34,847 nt of DNA from a bacterium (GTDB taxonomy: Bacteria > SZUA-182 > DTGQ01 > JAFGSM01). Shown here in pieces: positions 27,046 to 34,847 of the stretch. The stretch's first letter is position 1. Each line of letters starts with the position of its first letter. The notes below the pieces were generated by a model. The model saw only the letters and a list, made by a program, of their open reading frames with translations. It was not told the DNA's origin and made no database searches. The stretch covers positions 1 through 34,847 of the forward strand of contig JAFGSM010000183.1 of assembly GCA_016934595.1 (NCBI GenBank), read 5' to 3'. Position numbers and translations under genes: made by a program.

Positions 27046-28412
27046 GCATTTATTTTTAATGACTTTGATTTATTGCCTTTTTTAAGGATTATGATGTTAT
27101 AGACAAGCCCTCTTGTAGGCATTGTTGTCAATAATTTTAGGAGCAATCTGCTGTAGGAAATCTCTTCCACTATCCTCACCTCTCTTAATTTGGGCAAAAA
27201 GTATAAGGATACACTAAATCTTGTCAAAAAGCTTATGATAAAAACAAAAAAATATTTAGAGGCGAACAGGGTATTGTACTTCACGAGGACCCCGCCCAGA
27301 ATCCCTCCGATTAATATGGCAATCCCATTCAACACATTATAATAAATTACATGGGAAACCCGCTGATGCGGCAGCGTGATATCAAAAAGAAAACTGAATG
27401 AGGCTATCTCGAATCCGGCCCAAACAAAGCCATTGTATATCTGTATCAGAACAAGATATCTTACGGATGATGAAAATATCCACAGTAATGGTATAAGAGG
27501 CAAAAGCAGCCCTGACAATACCAGTATCTTTCTTGTGCCATATTTATCCATAAGTTCTCCCCATACGGGCATTGCCAAAAATTTTATGATAAGGGAAGAG
27601 GCATTTATTATAGTAAATGTCTTATAATCAAGCCTTAGATCATAGAGCATATAGGGGGTAAAAAATGGGCCTGCAATATAAACGGCAAAATTCATGAGGG
27701 ATAAATAAAAAATAAAAAACCTGTAATTCTTGAATCTTTCCTGCCTTAGAAAATCCATAAAATGAATCTTAAATTCTTTGAATATATCGTACATAGGCTC
27801 ATATTTTTTTGTTAAGAAGAAAAAAGAGAGCATCCTGGAGATCAAAGCTAAGATAAAGATTATCATAAATCCTATATACTGCCTTTCCTTACCATTTGAA
27901 AAAGACTGCAGTATATATCCCCCAACCACAAAGGTAAAAAAAGCCACAAAACCTGCGATTTTATTCCTATGGCCGAAATAGGTTCCCCTGACGTTTTCAT
28001 CAACCAGATCGCCCATCCAGCTATTCCATGCGGGTCCCAGAATCATTCCAAATATCCAATAGAGGCATACCAATAATAACAGGGATATGATTCTCAGGCT
28101 GCCCCAAAAAAATACAAGGATGATTGGGATGTACGTCAGCCCCTGAAGAAGCGCAAATATACAAATAAATCTTTTTCTTGATTTAAGTAGTTTTAATAAC
28201 CTGCTGGAGTATATTTGAAATAGAGAACCTAAAGTATGCGGCAAAGAGGCCAGCAACCCTAGATATATATTGTTAGCCTCTAAAAAAACTGCATAAGCGC
28301 TAAAGAAGGATTCGCCAAAACCTACCATAGATGAATAAAAGGCCCCATCCAAGACAGAGTATTTCAGGCTCTTCTTTATCTTAATCCTATAAGAATTACC
28401 AGTATGTTCCAT
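27042..28412 (-). CDS. MFS transporter
   Basis: 456-aa polytopic protein with ~12 hydrophobic segments; GPAWNSWMGDLVDENVRGTYFGHRNKIAGF and MDKYGTRKILVLSG motifs. Confidence 0.85.
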   Translation of the reverse strand: MEHTGNSYRIKIKKSLKYSVLDGAFYSSMVGFGESFFSAYAVFLEANNIYLGLLASLPHTLGSLFQIYSSRLLKLLKSRKRFICIFALLQGLTYIPIILVFFWGSLRIISLLLLVCLYWIFGMILGPAWNSWMGDLVDENVRGTYFGHRNKIAGFVAFFTFVVGGYILQSFSNGKERQYIGFMIIFILALISRMLSFFFLTKKYEPMYDIFKEFKIHFMDFLRQERFKNYRFFIFYLSLMNFAVYIAGPFFTPYMLYDLRLDYKTFTIINASSLIIKFLAMPVWGELMDKYGTRKILVLSGLLLPLIPLLWIFSSSVRYLVLIQIYNGFVWAGFEIASFSFLFDITLPHQRVSHVIYYNVLNGIAILIGGILGGVLVKYNTLFASKYFFVFIISFLTRFSVSLYFLPKLREVRIVEEISYSRLLLKLLTTMPTRGLVYNIIILKKGNKSKSLKINA

Positions 28413-28630
28413 AAACTGCGGTTTTTGTCTTTTTACAGGTTCATTCGATAGTAATCTTTATAAACGCAATCAAGCTTGATGGCTTCTCATTATACTTAGG
28501 CCATGATATAAGTCATCATAATATTATCATAATATTATATTACTATATTCCCTTGCTTCTCCACTTTCATTATTGACTATACTTTATTGACTTTATAGTA
28601 TTGTTTAGCTTATATTTTATTATGAATATA

Positions 28631-28769
28631 AAGACAAACCCTCATGGCCCTTTTGGAACGCCACGAAGCATGAAAATCGAATCTAGTTCCTTGACAAATA
28701 TCATGGCATCTTTTGCCCCTTTTAGCCATCACAAAACATGAAAACAGAATCTATGTCCGAGATAAACGG
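28631..28769. repeat. REP-like palindromic repeat cluster overlapping the start of ABC ATPase 2
   Basis: ctcatggcccttttggaacgccacgaagcatgaaaatcgaatctagttccttgacaaat... and catgaaaacagaatctatgtccgagataaac. Confidence 0.7.
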
Positions 28770-29712
28770 ATTAAATCCCTATACAGTTGAATGTGAGGAC
28801 CTTGTTAAAAGATTCGGCAGTTTCATCGCGGTGGATCATATATCATTCAAGGTTTCCAGGGGCGAGATATTCGGCTTTCTTGGCCCTAACGGCGCTGGCA
28901 AATCCACTACTATTCGAATCATGTGCGGCCTGTTGCTGCCTTCGGAAGGAAAGGCCAGGGTAAACGGATTTGATGTAGCAGCGCAGGCCGAGTCCGTTAA
29001 AAAAAGCATAGGCTATATGTCTCAGAGGTTTTCTCTCTATGATGACCTTACTGTTGAGGAAAACATCGCATTCTTCAGCGGCATTTACAGCATACCGAAA
29101 AAGCTGCGCCGTGAAAGGATGGGATACGTGCTGAAGATGGCCGGACTGGAAGACCGAAAAGATACATTGACCCGGCTCTTGCCTGGCGGCTGGAAACAGC
29201 GTTTGGCGCTTGGCTGTGCTATCCTGCACCAGCCTCCGATCCTTTTTCTGGACGAACCTACATCCGGGGTTGATCCGATTGCCCGCAGGGAATTTTGGGA
29301 TATTATATACCAGCTCTCTGAAGCCAGCCATACCATCTTCGTTACAACACACTATATGGACGAAGCTGAATACTGTCACCGTATCGCCCTGATGTACGGA
29401 GGGAGAATAATATCCATCGGCGCCCCCTCCGCATTAAAAGAGTCTTTCAAAGCCAATATAATCTTGCATCTGGATTCTTCTTCGCCATTAGAAAGCATAA
29501 AGGCGCTCGAAGGAAGGGAGGGCATACTGGATGTAGCAATGTTTGCCGGAAGCATACATATAAGGGTACCTAATCAGGAATCCGAAATACCAAAAATCCA
29601 CCGAATACTGGAAGATCATGAAATTCATGTCAAACGTCTCGAGACAATACAGCCATCGATGGAGGATATATTCGTTGCCATGATTGAAGAGGAGGAAAGA
29701 AAAACAGATTGA
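28738..29712 (+). CDS. ABC-2 exporter ATP-binding protein 2 (like the C-terminal half of YbhF)
   Basis: GPNGAGKSTTIRIMCGLLLPSEG, LLPGGWKQRLALGCAILHQPPILFLDEPTSGVDPIARREFW. Confidence 0.93.
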   Translation: MKTESMSEINGLNPYTVECEDLVKRFGSFIAVDHISFKVSRGEIFGFLGPNGAGKSTTIRIMCGLLLPSEGKARVNGFDVAAQAESVKKSIGYMSQRFSLYDDLTVEENIAFFSGIYSIPKKLRRERMGYVLKMAGLEDRKDTLTRLLPGGWKQRLALGCAILHQPPILFLDEPTSGVDPIARREFWDIIYQLSEASHTIFVTTHYMDEAEYCHRIALMYGGRIISIGAPSALKESFKANIILHLDSSSPLESIKALEGREGILDVAMFAGSIHIRVPNQESEIPKIHRILEDHEIHVKRLETIQPSMEDIFVAMIEEEERKTD

Positions 29713-30845
29713 ATATCCGAAGAACCCGCGCTATAGCAAGAAAGGAGTTTATCCATATAATTCGCGATACACGAAGTCTTATTATGGCCCTCGCATTGCC
29801 GTTCTTATTGCTGTTGCTGTTCAGCTATGCCCTTACCCTCGATGTTGATCGTATCCCCACCGTAATATTAGACTCAGACAAAAGCCCGCAAAGCCGCGAG
29901 TTGATTCAATTATTTCACGGTTCCCGATATTTTCAGATCGTAGGCTTTGCGGATAAATATGAATCAATAGACCCGCAGATCGACAGCGGCAAGTGTCTTC
30001 TTGCAGTCGTTATCCCTTCAGGTTATTCACGCGACCTTCTGTCAGTGGCAGATGCAAAGGTACAAATATTGCTGGATGGCAGTGACTCTAATACTGCATC
30101 TATAGCCCTTGGGTATGCAGAAGGCATTCTAAGTCTGTATAAATTCAGGTTACTGTCCGCCGCCTGCGAACGTAAAGGACAAAAAAGACCGGTTGCCAAT
30201 GCGGTTCAGGCGCATCTCAGGATCTGGTATAACAGCGAATTAAAATCAAAAAACTTTATTGTTCCTGGCCTAGTTGCGGTAATTATGATGATTATCACAT
30301 CCCTTCTTACTTCATTAACAATCGCCAGGGAATGGGAGATGGGGACTATGGAACAATTACTGTCCACACCCCTCAGATCCGCAGAGCTCGTATTGGGAAA
30401 ACTAACCGCCTTCTTCAGCATAGGAATGATCGATACGGTCATAGCAATTGTAACAGGGGTGTTCATTTTTGATGTGCCTCTCAGGGGGAGCACTTTCTTT
30501 GTTTTTGCAACAAGTTGCATATTCCTTTTCGGAGCCCTATGCATGGGGATGATGATTTCCGCCCTGACCCGTCAGCAATTGTTGGCGCATCAGTTGGGGA
30601 TAATATCCTCGTTTCTGCCTGCCTTCCTGCTGTCAGGCTTTATATTCTCGATCGAAAATATGCCCCATGTCATCCAAATAGTAACATATTTTGTGCCTGC
30701 ACGTTATTTCATAACGATCCTAAAAGGGATATTTCTTAAAGGCGTGGGACTGCGTATCCTCTGGATGGAGGTCGTTTTGCTGATCTTATTCGCATGTTCG
30801 GTCTTTATGATTGCAACCAAAAAACTCAAAAGAAAGCTGGTTTGA
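29709..30845 (+). CDS. ABC-2 type permease 1 (YbhS-like)
   Basis: RAIARKEFIHIIRDTRSLIMALALPFLLLLLFSYALTLDVDRIPTVILDSDKSPQSREL; REWEMGTMEQLLSTPLRSAELVLGKL; TTGA overlap with ATPase 2. Confidence 0.93.
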   Translation: MNIRRTRAIARKEFIHIIRDTRSLIMALALPFLLLLLFSYALTLDVDRIPTVILDSDKSPQSRELIQLFHGSRYFQIVGFADKYESIDPQIDSGKCLLAVVIPSGYSRDLLSVADAKVQILLDGSDSNTASIALGYAEGILSLYKFRLLSAACERKGQKRPVANAVQAHLRIWYNSELKSKNFIVPGLVAVIMMIITSLLTSLTIAREWEMGTMEQLLSTPLRSAELVLGKLTAFFSIGMIDTVIAIVTGVFIFDVPLRGSTFFVFATSCIFLFGALCMGMMISALTRQQLLAHQLGIISSFLPAFLLSGFIFSIENMPHVIQIVTYFVPARYFITILKGIFLKGVGLRILWMEVVLLILFACSVFMIATKKLKRKLV

Positions 30846-31966
30846 TGCCTATGTGGGGACGAATCTTTGAAATTGTCAGGAAGGAGTTCAATCAGGCGCT
30901 CAGAGACCCTCGAATGCGTGCCATATTGTTCGTGCCCCCTATCGTGCAAACGATTATCTTCGGCTATGCCATCAACATGGATATCACAGATATTAAAATA
31001 GCCTGGATGGATATGGATTGTACACCTGCAAGCCGTGATTTATACCAGACATTTGATGCATCGCCATATTTTCAGGTGGTTTGCACATTGTCGAAAGAAT
31101 CCGAAATCAGGCATGCACTGGATCAGGGAAAAGCAAAGGCAGTGGTGCGCGTTCTTCCAGGCTTTGGCAGTAAGATCTTGAAAAATAAGCCTGCCGCGGT
31201 TCAATGCCTGATAGACGGCACTGACTCGAATACCGCCTCTATCATATCAAGGTATGTCAATCAGCTTATAGCCCTTTATATCCCTTTATCTTTAGATTTA
31301 AATAGTGGTCACCTGCGAGTTTTGCATCTTGAAACAGAGACAAGGCTATGGTTCAATCCTGATCTCAAAAGCAGGGATTATTTTGTTCCAGGCGTATTGG
31401 TCAATATTATTGCATTAGTGACAATAATGCTGACAGCAATGGCCATAGTAAGAGAAAAAGAGATCGGCACCATGGAGCAGCTTATGGTCACCCCAGTCAG
31501 ACCAATCGAATTAATAATAGGGAAAACCCTGCCATTTGCCGTGGTCGGGCTTATTGATGTAATCTTGATAACAACAGCAGCAATCTTGGTATTTCGTATA
31601 CCATTCAGAGGAAGCGGCATTGTTCTATTAACAGCATCATCACTCTTCCTTCTCACTACACTTGGGACAGGGTTGTTCATCTCTACTATCTCTCAAACTC
31701 AGCAGCAGGCATTGATGTCCACCTTTTTCTTTATGATGCCCGCCCTTCTGCTCAGCGGATTTGCTTTTCCCATCCGCAATATGCCCGTTTTAGTACAATA
31801 TTTGACTTATTTAAATCCGCTGCGCTATTTTATTGAAATTGTCCGCGGTGTCTTTTTAAAGGGGACGGGCATTTCTGTCTTGTGGCCTCAGATGGTTGCG
31901 CTGCTTATATTCGGAATTTCTGTCCTTGGTATGAGTGTATTGAGATTTCACAAACGGCTGGATTAA
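30845..31966 (+). CDS. ABC-2 type permease 2 (YbhR-like)
   Basis: KEFNQALRDPRMRAILFVPPIVQTIIFGYAINMDI; REKEIGTMEQLMVTPVRPIELIIGKTLPF; start overlaps the upstream stop (TGATG). Confidence 0.93.
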   Translation: MPMWGRIFEIVRKEFNQALRDPRMRAILFVPPIVQTIIFGYAINMDITDIKIAWMDMDCTPASRDLYQTFDASPYFQVVCTLSKESEIRHALDQGKAKAVVRVLPGFGSKILKNKPAAVQCLIDGTDSNTASIISRYVNQLIALYIPLSLDLNSGHLRVLHLETETRLWFNPDLKSRDYFVPGVLVNIIALVTIMLTAMAIVREKEIGTMEQLMVTPVRPIELIIGKTLPFAVVGLIDVILITTAAILVFRIPFRGSGIVLLTASSLFLLTTLGTGLFISTISQTQQQALMSTFFFMMPALLLSGFAFPIRNMPVLVQYLTYLNPLRYFIEIVRGVFLKGTGISVLWPQMVALLIFGISVLGMSVLRFHKRLD

Positions 31967-32091
31967 GAATTAAATTTTCAATGCGATAACTTTACGCCAT
32001 CAGGAACACTAAAAAACGCACTATAATACACTATAATAAAAGATGCATAGGAAAAGCACCTCAATGCGATCAAGATAGAGAAAGGAGAAAA

Positions 32092-32511
32092 ATGGAAAAA
32101 ATAATAAGATTCGGTGTCTCAATGGACTCTAAATTACTGAATATGTTTGACAGACACATCCATAAGAAAGGATATACAAACCGGTCTGAAGCTATTCGTG
32201 ACATAATCAGAGATCATTTGGTATCTCAGGAATGGATGAATGCTGATTCAGAAACCATCGGAACGATTACTCTCGTGTATGATCATGAAAAAGGTGACAT
32301 AAGCGAACGTCTAATAGAATCACAACATCATTACTGTGATAACATTATATCTAGCATTCATGTACATCTGGATAAACACAATTGTCTGGAAGTCCTTGTC
32401 GTAAGAGGAAAGGCTAATAAAATCCAGGAAATATCCGACCATCTGATAAGCAACAGGGGCGTAAAACACGGAAAGCTGACAATGACTACTACAGGCAAGA
32501 AATTGGTTTGA
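32092..32511 (+). CDS. nikR: NikR-like nickel-responsive ribbon-helix-helix regulator
   Basis: RFGVSMDSKLLNMFDRHIHKKGYTNRSEAIRDIIRDHL; metal-site-like ESQHHYCDNIISSIHVHLDKHNCLEVLVVRG; SD AAAGGAG. Confidence 0.93.
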   Translation: MEKIIRFGVSMDSKLLNMFDRHIHKKGYTNRSEAIRDIIRDHLVSQEWMNADSETIGTITLVYDHEKGDISERLIESQHHYCDNIISSIHVHLDKHNCLEVLVVRGKANKIQEISDHLISNRGVKHGKLTMTTTGKKLV

Positions 32512-32589
32512 ATCTTTGATTTTTACATTAGTGTTATTAGGGCGTGCTTTTATCAAATGGAAATCCTCATGCCCTTTAAGTCTATTATA

Positions 32590-32702
32590 CAGAAATTTGG
32601 AAACTCATTTTGTATAAGTAAATAATATTCGATTTCACAGATAGTCTAAAATGCAACAGGGCTCATAAAATCTATACCGATTATCGAGTTTCCAAATTTC
32701 TG
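32590..32702. mobile_element. MITE-like element, family 2 copy D (~113 bp), inverted relative to copy C
   Basis: TIRs cagaaatttggaaactc / gagtttccaaatttctg; flanked by attata (32584-32589 and 32703-32708). Confidence 0.8.
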
Positions 32703-32852
32703 ATTATATGCATTTACCTAATCATTTCTATTTGACAAATAATTTTATTTATGTAAAATGCACTCAGCTAATAAAGCTGATTGATAATTCACCACGGATT
32801 TTCACTGAATTGCAGTGGACAATCATTTTCCGTGATATTCCGTGTACTTCCG

Positions 32853-32978
32853 TGGTAAACACCCATGGCCTTTTAGGCTACCACGAATCATGAAAATAGA
32901 AGCTATTTTCGTAATAAACGTTCATGGCCAAACATAAATTGGCCACCCCCGCGAATGAAAATGTATTTTCATGGTAAA
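32853..32978. repeat. REP-like palindromic repeat cluster (contains the empty-site paralogue of MITE B)
   Basis: aacacccatggccttttaggctaccacgaatcatgaaaatagaagctattttcgtaataaacgttcatggccaaacataaattggccacccccgcgaatgaaaatgtattttcatggtaaa. Confidence 0.8.
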
Positions 32979-33127
32979 ATCATGTGGTAACGTAATTTAA
33001 TTGGCTCACGGTGAACGATTGCCAAAAATCAAAACAAGGCCAATAAGAGATACCTGACAAGTATCTTTTTATTATATAAATAGATAGGTATTTCAACTAA
33101 AATTCTTTTTTAGGAAAGGAGACATAA

Positions 33128-34228
33128 ATGTCCCGAAAATTATCTTCACTTTCTTGTCATTTGAAAGGCCTTTTTTATCTTTCTTTTTTATCAATGATCG
33201 CCTTATTCCTTGCTTTGCCATTTTGGGCTAAGACATCTTTTGCTGAATTCGAGCAAGAGGTTGTGGTAAGCGGAGTTATAGAAATAGAGGCCCAAAACTT
33301 CCGCCGAAAATTTAACGATCCCGATATGGCAGAGGAAAAAGGAAATGACCTTGCTCTTGCTACTGTTGAAATAGGTATAGATGCCAAAATACATCCATCC
33401 GTTCAAGGGCATCTATTACTATTATGGGAAGAGAATGAAAGCGAAGATCTGCAGGATTTGCTTGACGAAGGCACCATAACCATCTCCAATCCTGAAAAAT
33501 GCCCTTATTATCTTACCGCAGGGAAGATGTACCTTCCTTTCGGTTCATTTGAATCCGGTTTTGTCACCGATCCCCTTGCCCTGGAACTGGGCGAAATAAA
33601 TGAGACAGCAGTGCAATTAGGATATAAAACTGGGATTGCCGATCTGTCTTTTGGCTTATTTAATGGAGACCGTGACAAGGTTGATGAGTACGATAAGATA
33701 AGGAGCTATTTTGCCAACCTGAGTATGGACTATTCATATGAGCCTTTAAGTTTGAATATGGGCCTTTCATATCTATCAAATATCGCCGACACTGATGGAC
33801 TTGAAGGTGCTACCATAGACCCGAATACAGGGGAACCTATGGATATAACCGAATATGTTCAGGGCCTTGGCGTATATGTAGAAGCAACTATGGGGCAGAT
33901 ATATTTATCAGGCGAGTATATCGGCGCTATTGAAAATTTCGAACCTACGCTATTTGGAGGCAGATCCTGTAGGCCTGCCACCATAAATGTCGAATTTGGC
34001 TGGGACACACCTGAAAAACTATTTCTTGGGTTGAAATATGAAGAGTCAAGCGATATGGAAATCGAAGGCATTGATTTTAATTTTGCCAAGAGGCGGTACG
34101 GAGCCGTGATGTCCTATCCAATTTTAGATGCAGCGTCATTAAATCTTGAATATCTTATTGAAAAGTATAATCTTGTTGACAGCGGGAAAAATAATGTCTT
34201 AACCGCTCAACTGGCTATAGAGTTCTGA
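33128..34228 (+). CDS. LbtU-family outer-membrane porin
   Basis: Signal peptide ending SFAEFEQ; VVVSGVIEIEAQNF, YYLTAGKMYLPFGSFESGFVTDPLALELGEINETAVQLGY, C-terminal AQLAIEF beta-signal; SD AGGAAAGGAG. Confidence 0.8.
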   Translation: MSRKLSSLSCHLKGLFYLSFLSMIALFLALPFWAKTSFAEFEQEVVVSGVIEIEAQNFRRKFNDPDMAEEKGNDLALATVEIGIDAKIHPSVQGHLLLLWEENESEDLQDLLDEGTITISNPEKCPYYLTAGKMYLPFGSFESGFVTDPLALELGEINETAVQLGYKTGIADLSFGLFNGDRDKVDEYDKIRSYFANLSMDYSYEPLSLNMGLSYLSNIADTDGLEGATIDPNTGEPMDITEYVQGLGVYVEATMGQIYLSGEYIGAIENFEPTLFGGRSCRPATINVEFGWDTPEKLFLGLKYEESSDMEIEGIDFNFAKRRYGAVMSYPILDAASLNLEYLIEKYNLVDSGKNNVLTAQLAIEF

Positions 34229-34266
34229 TATATCTTTTTTATTGATATATTATGCCTTATTTTTTC

Positions 34267-34320
34267 AAAGCGTCAGGCAATGAATGATCAATGAACCATT
34301 TGCCTGGCGCTTTTTGTTTT
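34267..34320 (+). terminator. Rho-independent terminator
   Basis: aaagcgtcaggcaa ... ttgcctggcgctttttgttttt stem-loop after the porin. Confidence 0.85.
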
Positions 34321-34325
34321 TTCAT

Positions 34326-34566
34326 ATTAAACGATCATGGCCAAACATACATTACAGCAATTCTCATTTTGACCAATTTCTATTCCATATAAAGCATATG
34401 AAGATGACGAGAATACTATATGCTGCTTTGAAAAACGCCATAATGAGAATTGCTGCATACATTAGCCCCTCCCGTGAATGAAAATGTATTTTCATGGTAA
34501 ACGCCCATGCCGGTTTTAGCGGCACAACGAATCATGAAAATAGAATCTATTTTTCGTAATAAATTT
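34326..34566. repeat. REP-like repeat cluster interrupted by MITE B
   Basis: acgatcatggccaaacatac[...]gtgaatgaaaatgtattttcatggtaaacgcccatgccggttttagcggcacaacgaatcatgaaaatagaatctatttttcgtaataaa. Confidence 0.8.
34355..34455. mobile_element. MITE-like element, family 1 copy B (101 bp)
   Basis: Termini cagcaattctcattttgac / gccataatgagaattgctg; perfect 9-bp TSD catacatta (34346-34354 and 34456-34464). Confidence 0.92.
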
Positions 34567-34847
34567 TTCATGTTGCCTATTGACCCTTGATATGACGACA
34601 TTTCAAATTCGTGTGTCAGGGCTGCATAAAAAGGCAAAAAAAGGCAAAAATTGGACAAAATTTTAAAAAATATTTATAATTAAATAAGAGTCTAATATGG
34701 CTTGTTCTGTGAAACAGTTTATTTTTTATGTATATTATATTTTTTGTATTTTTTTAATTCCTCTACTTTTGCACTTTTTTAAAATAAGTCATATTTATCA
34801 ATAAGATATAGGATCAACCTAAATAGCATGTTTTATCAATATTTTCA

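Noticed and set aside
28843-29379. 178-aa minus-strand ORF
   Set aside because: Antisense to a well-supported ABC ATPase.
11889-32511. Functional link between LarE and NikR as a nickel module
   Set aside because: The genes are 20 kb apart and no larA/larB/larC or nickel transporter specific to the pathway is visible.
33048-33070. Attenuator-like hairpin agatac-ctgacaa-gtatctttttatt upstream of the porin
   Set aside because: Only a 6-bp AT-rich stem; could be an ordinary upstream terminator or chance.
1-34847. CRISPR array
   Set aside because: The dispersed repeats are palindromic, irregularly spaced and not separated by uniform spacers; no cas genes seen.

Overview
The window is AT-rich, Gram-negative-type DNA, plausibly Desulfobacterota-like (lineage is a low-confidence inference). 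About 24 supportable coding regions are present. Recognisable genes: a CdaA-type diadenylate cyclase fused to a YbbR domain; a cofactor-independent phosphoglycerate mutase whose domain order is circularly permuted; purM and purD; a two-partner-secretion/filamentous-haemagglutinin-type exoprotein; larE-like; a Gly/Leu/Tyr-rich secreted protein; a VCBS/FG-GAP protein interrupted by an in-frame TGA; an ECF sigma/anti-sigma pair in which the anti-sigma carries a C-terminal glycogen-binding-like (CBM48/AMPK-GBD) domain, with a neighbouring lipoprotein carrying the same domain; hflK/hflC; znuA-znuC-znuB leading into a split YbhGFSR-like ABC-2 exporter; nikR; and an LbtU-like outer-membrane porin. 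The intergenic DNA is rich in palindromic repeats. One 101-bp MITE-like family has two copies, each with a perfect 9-bp target-site duplication, and one of these has an internal empty-site paralogue. A second ~114-bp MITE-like family has two inverted copies. A REP-like family appears to supply the start codon of an ABC ATPase gene. Strongest candidates for something new: the circularly permuted iPGM, the sigma/anti-sigma/lipoprotein circuit built on glycogen-binding-like domains, and the possible selenocysteine codon in the VCBS protein. All family calls come from reading motifs; no database search was run.
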